DNA of 64,000 bases from Crotalaria pallida (GCA_037953625.1 CM075655.1:74737501-74801500); one strand, 5' to 3'. Counted from the stretch's first letter, positions 24,334-36,452 are shown. Numbers and translations: made by a program. Notes: generated from the sequence alone by a model not told the origin.

Positions 24334-25930
24334 TTATTGGAATTTCGTCCCCGAAATTCCGTTAGGTTCTGTAAATGGAGAATCACCCCGGTGATAGGAC
24401 TCGCGATTCCTATCTTTAATCCCCTTTGGTATCTTCCGTCAGTCCTTCGATTTGCCCTTACCTAGACAGAATTTAAATTAGGATAGGAAGTGCTCCCTCA
24501 CTTGGCATCAACATACCCAATTACCGCTTTGCTAAAGGGCGTGGGATCGGGTTAATCCGCCTCCGATCGTCCTTCGGATAGATGCAAGACAGGAGTTGCA
24601 TTAGCTAGATACGGGAAAAGTCGAAATATTTAGCATTTCCAGAATAGTTTTAGAATCTTTCCCAGAATAGATACCCTGGGATCGAGGCATGCGAAGATTT
24701 TTGTAGGATAGAACGCCTTAGAGTTTATCTTCTCACCAGGATTGACTAGCACCGGTAAGGTTTAGGATCTTTCAAAAACACAAGCATTCATGAACAAGAA
24801 GCACCCCAATGCTTAGTTGATTAGAGCAGACACAATTGCTACTAAATGCCCCACAATCAACTTCTTCCATGAGTCGACTAAAAAGATTAGGAAGGAAGAA
24901 GTCCACATTAGTTCCAAGATTTACCCAACTACCAAATGTGAAGGGTACGACAACTTGCCGTTGGCTGAGTCAATTATTAAGATGTTTGATCACAATGCAG
25001 GGATTTTACAAATTCGGCAAAACCGGCTATTCTTATGAGTGGTTATCTAAGAACCGGGAAAAGATTCGAAGCAACTGTCAAATTGCTTCAAGATTGATTT
25101 AGTTGATATGATGGTTAAGAATAACTTCTGGAGAGCTGTCTTAACTCATCCAAGGGATTAGCACTTAGCTATACTACTTTGGAACAAGTAGCATATACCA
25201 AGAATTCTTTTCTTTAGAACTATTTTCTATCTACTCTCTAACTCTATATGAAGCTTTTGAACGAATGTTTCGGGGTAAGGTTGGCTTCACTTACAAGAAT
25301 TATTTTCCTTGGATGTCACTTCTTTGGTTGTCTACTTTCACTTTAAAGGTTACAATGATAGCATTTATTGATAGATGCAAGAATTGAGGTGATCAATCCC
25401 ATCCTCACGTCTACCAACAACACATCACTGTCGGGTTCTATCAGTAATGTCATCATTTAACAAATGCAAGGATTAGAGTGATCAATTCTAACCTTACATT
25501 ACATCAAATAACAACATCACAACATAATATTGGTTACTTGATACTAGAATTCTCAAACTGAAGAATTCCTTATAAGGTCTTTCATACGTTCTCTATAAGA
25601 ACAAGATTGTATTTGGAAAGGCAAATCCAAAGTGTTTTAAACACTTCTATCCTAAAACATTACTAGTTCAATATTTAGCTAACAGAAGAGAAATCTAACT
25701 TCACAACTTCGAATTTAAAAGCAATTCGTATGGACTTGCCAAACGTTAGTTACCTGCAACAATATCAACTGCTTAGCCAGAGTGAACAGACCAATAAGAC
25801 TCAAATACTAAGTAAATACATAGTACTATAATTATCTTATTATAATCCTAAACTATTACTATGAGCATCAATTACTCGCTAGGTGAGTAATCATTTGGAG
25901 TTTGTACAACTCCATGGCCGAGGAGAAACT

Positions 25931-25942
25931 GCTCTGATACCA
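25931..25942 (-). other. Primer-binding site, tRNA-iMet type
   Basis: Minus-strand TGGTATCAGAGC lies four bases from the LTR end at 25946. This is the standard initiator-Met primer sequence. The second unit (30138-30149) has one change (gctatgatacca on plus). Confidence 0.9.
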
Positions 25943-25945
25943 AAA

Positions 25946-28528
25946 TGTAACACCCTAAATAATTACCCTTAAATACCCATAATAAAATAGTGAATTTAAA
26001 TTTTTCTGATTAATACCATTTTAACTTATGAAAATCTCTGTCAAAACGGACAGAGTTTGTTTTGTAATATGGACATTTCAAAAATGAGTTCTTTTCCTGT
26101 AAACCTGTTAATTTAATCATTCAAGAGAAATCAGAAAGCCATCAGGGCCAAACCATATATTAAAGCATTTATATCAGAGTTTCAGTGCGGCGGAAAATTA
26201 TAAACTAATACAAGTTTTAGCAGTTATTTAAATTCCATAAAATTCTCCAAAATTACTCCCTTCCCACAAGGAGTGGTCCTAACTATACCCCAAAATGATG
26301 TTTTTCAGTACATACACCTAATCATCATCATATACAAAAATCCCAAAAGTAGTCAGGACGAGACACACGACTCAACTAATATGACTTACTCTCCCTGTGA
26401 GGGAGAGCGAACCTGCTCGGCCGGGGGCTGTGCTAGCTCAATCGCAGTACCTGTGGAAATAGTAAGGAGTGAGCATTACACATAAAATGGGAAAATCAGT
26501 TTCCAATATGACATAATAACCGACTAAGTCATACACAATTACCACATAGTTCAATAAATTTCACAACAGCCACATTCATACCAACATGCATCAATATTCT
26601 GATTCCATTATTTTTCCTAAGTTAAAGTTCATTTTACCTATCCGACTAATCCCCCTATGTTCCTGTTTCCTTTTCCTTTTACCCATTAATTACCTAACTC
26701 TTTAATTCGTTTTACATACCCTGTTGTCCTATTATTACTAGTACATTTCTAATACAATCCCAAATTATCTTATTATATTCTTCTACCAACCTTCCTATCC
26801 TGTTCTTTTTGTCTAAGTCACTTCCTTATTTTTCTTGTATTTTTTTCCATTTTCATTCCTCATTCCTTTCTTCCTATCCTGTTCATTTCCTTTATTTTCC
26901 AATCTCCATTTACGATGTATGTCACCTTAGGTCAAAGGCCAACATACTCACCCTATACACACATGATAAGTATGTCACCTCAGGTCAAAGGCCCACATAC
27001 TTACCATATTCACAAAGTATGTCACCTCAGGTCAAAGGCCAACATACACACTCTATACACACATGATAAGTATGTCACCTCAGGTCAAAGGCCCACATAC
27101 TTACCATATTCACAAAGTATGTCACCTCAGGTCAAAGGCCAACATACTCACTCTATACACACATGATAAGTATGTCACCTCAGGTCAAAGGCCCACATAC
27201 TTATCATATTTACAAAGTATGTCACCTCAGGTCAAAGGCCAACATACTCACCACTTCCAAACAATCATAATAAGCAACAAATATCAATATACAATAGTAA
27301 GCACACCATTCCTAATAATCTCATATAAACCATCTAGTAAATAAACACAATTACAATTCACAACACTTAAACACTTAGAGCAGCAAATGAACAGTTCACA
27401 ATAATTATCAAGAATACACCAAATATATATAACAATTAGCAACAACTCAGATAAGCACCTAAAATATCCTACACATTAGCATTAAACAAATATTATCAAG
27501 TAGCACCTATAATAACATATAGTAGCAAGATCATGCATTTAGCTAGTTCAATTTATTGGTTTGCCTAATCAAATTATATTTCCTATTCCCTATCATAGAG
27601 TTACACTAAGTTCGTTTCTAATATTACCATTATTTTCTAACTTAGGTTTCCTAATCCTTATACTAACACCTAACTCTTAGCAAGCATTATATACATACTA
27701 TAAACTATTCCCCAGAGTATGGTAATACTCACTAATACCCACTCCTTACCTCAACTCTTAGAGATAAGGCGGTTACACTTGCTTTAAGCTTGAGAGTCTT
27801 GCCACCAATTGAGTTATGACCCGAGAGAAAAGTGAGGAACCTAATATAATAGCCATAACAAGAAGAGTTAGCATTTATGCCATAGCCTCTTGCCAAAACT
27901 CAAGAAAATGAGAAGCTTCCATGGCCTAGAGTTGAAAACCACCATGGAAGACAAGAGAGAGAAAGGGAAAACAAGTTTGGAGAGAGAAAAGAGGAAATCC
28001 ATGGCATTAAACACTTGCTTGAAGTGAAGAAGGAAGAGATTTGTTGATGGAATGAAGAAATCCCACTTGCTCTTGGTGGATTTGATGATAGAGAATAGAA
28101 CCCTAGGGGAGAGAGGAAGAGAGAAACGAATTTGGGAAAGAAAGAGTGTGTGTTTTGCTTTTATTTTTTTCAGCAGCAACACGATTTAATCGACTAAATT
28201 GCAGCTTAATCGATTAAGAGGCGATTAAGAGGCGATTAAGCTGCACAATTTTGCAGTATCCAAACTTTGAAAGGCCATAACTTCTTCGTTACCCGGTGGA
28301 TCTTCCTCAAATTTTAAAGCAAGCTTCCCCACATACTAATCTTCACATCCAACGGTGGAATTTGTGTTTAGAGTTGTAAATCTTTTATTTTGAATTTCCT
28401 ATGGTTCTATGTTTTTAACCCTAGTTCTACATGTATTTTTGGCTAGATTCTAACTTATATCTCCATTTCTTCTACCCTAAGACCATCCCAACATAGATTA
28501 TACTTGGAATTAAATTTGGGATGTTACA
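25946..28528 (-). repeat. LTR copy 2 of the triple array
   Basis: It is 2583 bp, shorter than the others mainly because it has seven hairpin units instead of eight. It has the same ends as the other copies. A palindrome pair lies at 28187 (one change) and 28207 (exact). Confidence 0.92.
26917..27248. repeat. Hairpin tandem repeat, LTR copy 2
   Basis: Seven units of the GTATGT...ACATAC repeat alternate 47 and 53 bp. The last starts at 27218. One 100-bp dimer step is altered relative to copies 1 and 3. Confidence 0.93.
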
Positions 28529-30152
28529 ATTCTCCCCCACTTATTGGAATTTCGTCCCCGAAATTCCGTTAGGTTCTGTAAATGGAGAATCACCCCGGTG
28601 ATAGAACTCGCGATTCCTATCTTTAATCCCCTTTGGTTTCTTCCGTTAGTCCTTCGATTTGCACTTACCTAGACAGAATTTAAATTAGGGTAGGAAGTGC
28701 TCCCCCACTTGGCATCAACATACCCAATTACCGCTTTGCTAAAGGGTGTGGGATCGGGTTAATCCGCCTCCGATCGTCCTTCGGATAGATGCAAGACAGG
28801 AGTTGCATTAGCTAGATACGGGAAAACTCGAAATATTTAGCATTTCCAGAATAGTTTTAGAATCTTTCCCAGAATAGATACCCTGGGATCGAGGCATGCG
28901 AAGATTTTTGTAGGATAGAACGCCTTAGAGTTTATCTTCTCACCAGGATTGACTATCACCGATAAGGTTTAGGATCTTTCAAAAACACAAGCATTCATGA
29001 ACAAGAAGCACCCCAATGATTAGTTGATTAGAGCAGACACAATTCCTACTAAATGCCCCACAATCAACTTCTTCCATGAGTCGACTAAAAAGATTAGGAA
29101 GGAAGAAGTCCACATTAGTTCCAAGATTTACCCAACTACCAAATGTTAAGGGTACGACAACTTGCCGTTGGCTGAGTCAATTATTAAGATGTTTGGTCTC
29201 AACGCAGGGATTTTACAAACTCGGCAAAACCGGCTATTCTTATGAGTGGTTATCTAAGAACCGGGAAAAGATTCGAAGCAACTGTCAAATTGCTTCAAGA
29301 TTGATTTAGTTGATATGATGGTTAAGAATAACTTCTGGAGAGCTGTCTTAACTCATCCAAGGGATTAGCACTTAGCTATACTACTTTGGAACAAGTAGCA
29401 TATACCAAGAATTCTTTTCTTTAGAACTATTTTCTATCTACTCTCTAACTCTATATGAAGCTTTTGAACGAATGTTTCGGGGTAAGGTTGGCTTCACTTA
29501 CAAGAATTATTTTCCTTGGATGTCACTTCTTTGGTTGTCTACTTTCACTTTAAAGGTTACAATGATAGCATTTATTGATAGATGCAAGAATTGAGGTGAT
29601 CAATCCCATCCTCACGTCTACCAACAACACATCACTGTCGGGTTCTATCAGTAATGTCATCATTTAACAAATGCAAGGATTAGAGTGATCAATTCTAACC
29701 TTACATTACATCAAATAACAACATCACAACATAATATTGGTTACTTGATACCAGGATTCTCAAACTGAAGAATTCCTTATAAGGTCTTTCATACGTTCTC
29801 TATAAGAACAGGATTGTATTTGGAAAGGCAAATCCAAAGTGTTTTAAACACTTCTATCCTAAAACATTACTAGTTCAATATTTAGCTAACAGAAGAGCTA
29901 TCTAACTTCACAACTTCGAATTTAAAAGCACTTCGTATGGACTTGCCAAACGTTAGTTACCTGCAACAATATCAACTGCTTAGCCAGAGTGAACAGACCA
30001 ATAAGACTCAAATACTAAGTAAATACATAGTACTATAATTATCTTATTATAATCCTAAACTATTACTATGAGCATCAATTACTCGCTAGGTGAGTAATCA
30101 TTTGGAGTTTGTACAACTCCATGGCCGAGGAGAAACTGCTATGATACCAAAA
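28529..30152 (-). mobile_element. Internal region 2 of the triple array (non-coding)
   Basis: It is 1624 bp and collinear with 24322-25945, with only scattered substitutions. A mutated primer-binding site lies at its right end and an intact polypurine tract at its left end. No coding domain is visible. Confidence 0.85.
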
Positions 30153-32783
30153 TGTAACACCCTAAATAATTACCCTTAATTACCCATAATAAAATAGTGA
30201 ATTTAAATTTTTCTGATTAATACCATTTTAACTTATGAAAATCTCTGTCAAAACGGACAGAGTTTGCTTTGTAATATGGACATTTCAAAAATGAGTTCTT
30301 TTCCTGTAAACCTGTTAATTTAATCATTCAAGAGAAATCAGAAAGCCATTAGGGCCAAACCATATATTAAAGCATTTATATCAGATTTTCAGTGCGGCGG
30401 AAAAATTATAAACTAATACAAGTTTTAGCAGTTATTTAAATTCCATAAAATTCTCCAAAATTACTCCCTTCCCACAAGGAGTGGTCCTGACTATACCCCA
30501 AAATGATGTTTTTCAGTACATACACCTAATCATCATCATATACAAAAATCCCAAAAGTAGTCAGGACGAGACACACGACTCAACTAATATGACTTACTCT
30601 CCCTGTGAGGGAGAGCGAACCTGCTCGGCCGGGGGCTGTGCTAGCTCAATCGCAGTACCTGTGGAAATAGTAAGGAGTGAGCATTACACATAAAATGGGA
30701 AAAGCAGTTTCCAATATGACATAATAACCGACTAAGTCATACACAATTACCACATAGTTCAATAAATTTCACAACAGCCACATTCATACCAACATGCATC
30801 AATATTCTGATTCCATTATTTTTCCTAAGTTATAGTTCATTTTACCTATCCGACTAATCCCCCTATGTTCCTGTTTCCTTTTCCTTTTACCCATTAATTA
30901 CCTAACTCTTTAATTCGTTTTACATACCCTGTTGTCCTATTATTACTATTACATTTCTAATACAATCCCAAATTATCTTATTATATTCTTCTACCAACCT
31001 TCCTATCCTGTTCTTTTTGTTTAAGTCACTTCCTTATTTTTCTTGTATTTTATTCCATTTTCATTCCTCATTCCTTTCTTCCTATCCTGTTCATTTCCTT
31101 TATTTTCCAATCTCCATTTACGATGTATGTCACCTCAGGTCAAAGGCCAACATACTCACCCTATACACACATGATAAGTATGTCACCTCAGGTCAAAGGC
31201 CCACATACTTACCATATTCACAAAGTATGTCACCTCAGGTCAAAGGCCCACATACTTACCATATTCACAAAGTATGTCACCTCAGGTCAAAGGCCAACAT
31301 ACTCACTCTATACACACATGATAAGTATGTCACCTCAGGTCAAAGGCCCACATACTTACCATATTCACAAAGTATGTCACCTCAGGTCAAAGGCCAACAT
31401 ACTCACTCTATACACACATGATAAGTATGTCACCTCAGGTCAAAGGCCCACATACTTACCATATTTACAAAGTATGTCACCTCAGGTCAAAGGCCAACAT
31501 ACTCACCACTTCCAAACAATCATAATAAGCAACATATATCAATATACAATAGTAAGCACACCATTCCTAATAATCTCATATAAACCATCTAGTAAATAAA
31601 CACAATTACAATTCACAACACTTAAACACTTAGAGCAGCAAATGAACAGTTCACAATAATTATCAAGAATACACCAAATATATATAACAATTAGCAACAA
31701 CTCAGATAAGCACCTAAAATATCCTACACATTAGCATTAAACAAATATTATCAAGTAGCACCTATAATAACATATAGTAGCAAGATCTTGCATTTAGCTA
31801 GTTCAATTTATTGGTTTGCCTAATCAAATTATATTTCCTATTCCCTATCATAGAGTTACACTAAATTCGTTTCTAATATTACCATTATTTTCTAACTTAG
31901 GTTTCCTAATCCTTATACTAACACCTAACTCTTAGCAAGCATTATATACATACTATAAACTATTCCCCAGAGTATGGTAATACTCACTAATACCCACTCC
32001 TTACCTTAACTCTTAGAGATAAGGCGGTTACACTTGCTTTAAGCTTGAGAGTCTTGCCACCAATTAAGTTATGACCCGAGAGAAAAGTGAGGAACCTAAT
32101 ATAATAGCCATAACAAGAAGAGTTAGCATTTATGCCATAGCCTCTTGCCAAAACTCAAGAAAATGAGAAGCTTCCATGGCCTAGAGTTGAAAACCACCAT
32201 GGAAGACAAGAGAGAGAAAGGGAAAACGAGTTTGGAGAGAGAAAAGAGGAAATCCATGGCATTAAACACTTACTTGAAGTGAAGAAGGAAGAGATTTGTT
32301 GATGGAATGAAGAAATCCCACTTGCTCTTGGTGGATTTGATGATAGAGAATGGAACCCTAGGGGAGAGAGGAAGAGAGAAACGAATTTGGGAAAGAACGA
32401 GTGTGTGTTTTACTTTTATTTTTTTCAGCAGCAGAACAATTTAATCGATTAAATTGCAGCTTAATCGATTAAGAGGCGATTAAGAGGCGATTAAGCTGCA
32501 CAATTTTGCAGTATCCAAATTTTGAAAGGCCATAACTTCTTCGTTACCCGTTGGATCTTCCTCAAATTTTAAAGCAAGCTTCCCCACATACTAATCTTCA
32601 CATCCAACGGTGGAATTTGTGTTTAGAGTTGTAAATCTTTTATTTTGAATTTCCTAAGGTTCTATGTTTTTAACCCTAGTTCTACATGTATTTTTGGCTA
32701 GATTCTAACTTATATCTCCATTTCTTCTACCCTAAGACCATCCCAACATAGATTATACTTGGAATTAAATTTGGGATGTTACA
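30153..32783 (-). repeat. LTR copy 3 of the triple array
   Basis: It is 2631 bp with the same ends as copy 1. Both palindromes of its pair are exact TAATCGATTA (32442 and 32462, 20 bp apart). In copies 1 and 2 the first one carries a change. Confidence 0.92.
31125..31502. repeat. Hairpin tandem repeat, LTR copy 3
   Basis: There are eight units from 31125 to the last at 31472. One interval here is two consecutive 47-bp steps (31178, 31225, 31272), so the alternation slips once and shows unit exchange. Confidence 0.93.
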
Positions 32784-32898
32784 GCTCGTATGACATTTGA
32801 GTATGTATAGAAATTTATAATGGATGATTGACTGTAATTTGTGCTAATAAGTAAATAATGGTAAAAGTTGAAATATAAAAATAATTAAGAATATGAAT

Positions 32899-33394
32899 GT
32901 ATGTAGGCCTCTGACCTAAGGATGCATACATTTATATAGTGGCATGTATGTAGGATTCTGACCTGAAGATGCATACATGTTAAATAAAATGGAATGAATG
33001 TATGTAGGCCACTGACCTGGGGATGCATACATTCATAAAGTGGCATGTATGTAGGCTTCTGACCTGAAGATGCATACATGTTAAATAAAATGGGATAAAT
33101 GTATGTAGGCCCCTGACCTGTGGATGCATACATTTATTAAGTAATATGTTTATAATGGGATGAATGTATGTAGGCCACTGACCTGGGGATGCATACATTC
33201 ATTAAGTGGCATGTTTGTAGGTTTCTGACCTGAAGATGCATACATGGTAAATAAAATGGGATGAATGTATGTAGGCCACTAACCTGGGATGCATACATTC
33301 ATCAAGTGGCAGGTATGTAGGCCTCTGACCTGAGGATGCATACTTGTAAATAAAATGGGGTGTGTATGTAGGCCCCTGACCTGAGGATGCATAC
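32899..33394. repeat. Hairpin tandem repeat of the host LTR (inverted relative to the nested array)
   Basis: Ten units of GTATGTAGGCCNCTGACCTG...GCATAC start at 32899, 32946, 33000, 33047, 33101, 33165, 33213, 33266, 33313 and 33364. Spacing again alternates about 47 and 53 bp, with one 64-bp step. The unit is recognisably the reverse complement of the nested LTR repeat (GTATGTGGGCCTTTGACCTG on its minus strand). Decayed units continue to about 33510. Confidence 0.9.
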
Positions 33395-33997
33395 ACACTA
33401 AAAAGAAAAAGGGTAAAGTGTTAATGAATAAAGGAAGATGATATGGTGTGTATGCAGATCACTGATTTGTGGTTGCATACAGTGTGTAGATCACTGTCTT
33501 GAGGTTACACATAATGGAAAATAAATAAAGGAAATGGAAAATAAATAAAGGAAACGAAAGATGGAACTGATAAGAAAATTAATGAAAATGGAAATGAAAA
33601 TGGTAAAGGAAAAGGGAAGTAAAAATGAATAATGGATATGGATTTGTTGTGTATAATACAAATGAGAATGTGATGAATTGGTTAACCCCGACTTAATTTA
33701 ATTGTTATTCTTAAGTTTATATTATGAGCTTTATATTATCTTCTGATTCACTGTGTTGTGAAAAAGTCTCACCCTTAGTGGTTAACATTTTAGGTGATTG
33801 CTAAGGAGCTTGTGGATCAGAGTGGTGCAGCGGAAGAATGGAAAGAAGGGAACTTTAAATTTGTGCTACTTATATTGTAAATGAATGCCCAAAGTTATTG
33901 TAAATTTGATTTGTGAAAATAAATTTTTAAATACACTATTTTAATTATGAACTTTTACTTACTATTGTTGCATATAAAATTGGGGTGTTACACTAGG

Positions 33998-34394
33998 TAG
34001 TTCTTTAGTGTCTTGGGCTAGCAAGAAACAGTCTAGTGTAGCCCTATCCACAACTGAGGCTGAATATGTCGCTGCGGGTAGCTGTTGTGCACAAATCTTA
34101 TGGTTAAAACAACAACTCCTAGACTTTGGTGTAAGTCTAGTTCACATTCCCATAAAATGTGATAACACTAGTGCAATCAATATAACCAAAAACCCAGTGC
34201 AACATTCACGCACAAAACATATAGAGATTCGTCATCATTTTATTCGTGATCATATTCAAAGAGGTGATTGTATTATTGAGTATGTGGATACTACAAGGCA
34301 GTTAGCTGATATCTTTATGAAACCGCTTCCTAAAGAAAACTTCTTTTTTATTCGTAGAGAAATCGGTCTAACATCTGCCGCTCACCTTATTTGA
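33998..34394 (+). pseudogene. Copia B RNase H C-terminal part
   Basis: The frame reads WASKKQSSVALSTTEAEYVA, LWLKQQLLDFGV, IKCDNTSAINITKNPVQHSR, RTKHIEIRHHFIRDH and QLADIFMKPLPKENF. The glutamate of STTEAEY and aspartate of CDNTSAI are catalytic positions. It ends the pol frame at TGA 34392. Only about 370 bp separates it from the 3' LTR, so there is no envelope-like frame. Confidence 0.93.
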
Positions 34395-34452
34395 ATATGT
34401 GAGCATGCTTATTTAATCCCTTGTTATTATTAATGTATCTATTCAATGTTTC

Positions 34453-34767
34453 AGGGGGAGTATAGTACAAAGGGGGAGAAGAACCCTAATCTTGCTAAAG
34501 TCTTCCCACCATTTTTGATGTTGACAAAAGGGGGAGAAGAATTCTGGGCTTCATTGAATATGGGGGAGAAGAATTTTGGAATATATAATTAATACTAACC
34601 ATCTATGCAGGGGGAGATTATGAAGAGCTTATCTTGTTTTATTCAATTATTCCCTGATAATTTAAATTTCCTATGTTACTAGTGAATTATATTGTGCTAT
34701 ACTTGCTTGCTTAACGACTGTGATGCAGAAACTCAGAAAAAGGTTTGTCATCATCAAAAAGGGGGAG
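34453..34767 (+). other. Multiple polypurine tracts of Copia B
   Basis: Six GGGGGAG tracts occur at about 34453, 34468, 34526, 34561, 34609 and 34756, several extended as aaagggggagaagaa. The last (34756-34767) abuts the 3' LTR. Repeated polypurine tracts are a described hallmark of Sirevirus elements and support that assignment. Confidence 0.85.
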
Positions 34768-36452
34768 TGTTGGAAATCAATCTTGCCCTAAAAGACGTAA
34801 AGAGTTATGCTAGAAGATTTCTAGAAGATGGTTTTGATGATAACAACATATTCCAAGTTTCAAGCATCAAGTCAAGCATCAGGTTTCAAGTATCAAGGCT
34901 CAAGCTCTCTTGTTCAAAGTTTTGTATAAGCCTTGCCCATAGGAAATTTGTAAGGTAATGAAGTTTTATTACAAGTGTGTAATGGCCAAATGAGTTTTTC
35001 AAATAAAGGAGAAGAAAAAGAGTTTTTAGTGAAAATCAGTTTTTAACTTTAGTTTTTGTGAAAATGCATGATGAAACAACTCTGGATGATTTTATCTAAG
35101 TCATGAAAATCTATTTTTACAAGTGCAAGAGGAGATAATCGATTACCTTCTCAAAGTAATCGATTACTTTTGTTGCATCATAAAAAACCCAGAGAGTGTG
35201 TAATCGATTATGTGAACTTGACTAATCCATTACTTTTTGAATGAGAGTAATCGATTACCTAGATCAAGTAATTGATTATAATTGTTGCATCATACATTTT
35301 CCAGAACCAAAGTAATCGATTATTGTCTTGAGTAATCGATTATCTGATGTTGCTTCTCACAAATTCCAGAGTCTCTGTAATCGATTATTAGATTAGTGGT
35401 AATCGATTATATGAGTTGCATCATATATTAAACAGGAGTGAAGTAATCGATTACTTGGTTTGATGTAATCGATTATGTGTTTTTCAAAAGGATTTCAAAG
35501 TTTCCATTTTAAAGGGGATAATCGATTACCTTCCCTGAAGTAATCGATTACCTTAAGTTTTATTGAAAAACGTGTCAGAATCATTTTGATTTATTTCCAG
35601 ATTTGTTTTTTACATAATTGATTCTGATTCTTATTCAAAATTCGAATTTGATTTTGTTTTGAATTAATTCCTTTTTGGTTTAAAAAATCAAATCTTTGTT
35701 TTAAGTTTTTCAATCTCTTTAATTTGGTTTTGATTTTGGAAAATCATTCTCTTAAGTTTAAGTTGTTTTTGAATCAAGTTTTATTCTGATAACACTCCTA
35801 CATTCTCTACTGATCACACATATACTCTTCTCTTCTTCTCAACTTCAATCTTTTCACGTTGATACTATTTTTTGAACAAAACCTTGTTTTGGCCTGCACT
35901 CTTGTGACTTAATTTCATTATCATAGAAAGCTTAATTGTTGTATCTGTGTTATTGAGAACACATCATACTATTGTAATCACTCACAGCATCTTGTACTCA
36001 AACCGTAGTGATTAGGGAGTGGATCCCTTAGTTGAACGTTTAGCACGTTCTTAGGGTGAGGAACCCTTGTGTTATATTGAGGCCCCTAGAGAACAGAGGT
36101 TCCTAGTAGTGTGCGGGGTGCTCTGGTTGTAATTGGGTGCGGCTCAATTCAAAGGTTTATAGAAAAGCTCAAGCGGGTCGCTTGGGGACTGGACGTAGGT
36201 CTTTCGCTGGAAAGGCTGAACTAGTATAAAATTGGTTTGTGTGTTTTTCTTCTCTATCTCTTTTAATTTTCGGAATTTCAATTATTTACGTTTGCGCGCT
36301 ACTCTTATTTTTGTTATCTAACGCAATCGCTCTCCATCTCAACTCTTAATCTCTCCAACGTGAAAATATTTTTTTTTATTATACGTGCTTTCTCAATAAA
36401 TTAATAAAACTCGATTCACCCCCCTCTCGAGATTTTGAGGCCGATCCTAAAA
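34768..36452 (+). repeat. 3' LTR of Copia B (TGTTGGAAATC...)
   Basis: It begins TGTTGGAAATCAATC right after the last polypurine tract. It ends near CTCGAGATTTTGAGGCC, where the expected CCAACA-like terminus is worn (CCTAAAA). It carries the palindrome array 35136-35550 and is similar over its length to the Copia A LTR. The right-hand target copy is not verifiable because the left end of B lies outside the window. Confidence 0.82.
35136..35550. repeat. Array of paired TAATCGATTA palindromes in Copia B LTR
   Basis: Seven pairs start at 35136/35157, 35201/35223, 35248/35269, 35313/35333, 35378/35400, 35444/35466 and 35519/35541. Starts within pairs are 20-22 bp apart. The sites at 35223 (taatccatta) and 35269 (taattgatta) carry one change. 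Pairs recur at 65, 47, 65, 65, 66 and 75 bp, with gttgcatcat words between several of them. Confidence 0.92.

Larger units (their letters stand above)
24322..25945 (-). mobile_element. Internal region 1 of the triple array (non-coding)
   Basis: It is 1624 bp between the polypurine tract and the primer-binding site. Only short unrelated frames are visible (for example 24817-25038 on plus), with no gag, protease or polymerase motifs. The element therefore depends on a partner for proteins. Compared with internal region 2 it shows scattered single-base changes, many C/T or G/A. Confidence 0.85.
21691..32783 (-). mobile_element. Non-autonomous LTR element in LTR-int-LTR-int-LTR array
   Basis: Three near-identical LTRs (21691-24321, 25946-28528, 30153-32783) alternate with two internal regions of exactly 1624 bp each. 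Minus-strand orientation follows from the initiator-Met primer site next to the middle LTR and the GTGGGGGAGAAT polypurine tract at the other side. The whole array is flanked by gcttg (21686-21690) and gctcg (32784-32788), a 5-bp target copy with one C/T change. No gag or pol is present. Unit copies differ by scattered substitutions, so they are not a simple assembly duplication. Unequal recombination between LTRs of one insertion is the likely origin. Confidence 0.9.
20042..33992 (+). mobile_element. Solo-LTR-like insertion in Copia B, itself carrying the triple-LTR array
   Basis: The ends are TGTAACATCTCG at 20042 and GGGGTGTTACA at 33992. The 5-bp target copy ctagg is perfect (20037-20041 and 33993-33997), and removal rejoins the RNase H frame. 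Without the nested 21691-32783 array, about 2.85 kb remains (20042-21690 plus 32789-33992), with no coding frame. That fits one LTR in plus orientation. A TATA-like site is at 20817 and a tandem hairpin repeat at 32899-33394. The repeat relates it to the LTRs nested inside it. Confidence 0.85.

Noticed and set aside
24817..25102. Small plus-strand frames in the internal regions of the triple array
   Set aside because: They are antisense to the element and not similar to gag or pol. The frames differ between the two copies.
32885..33396. Minus-strand frames with MYASTGQ and CMHPQV words
   Set aside because: They are the translation of the host LTR hairpin tandem repeat, not a protein family.
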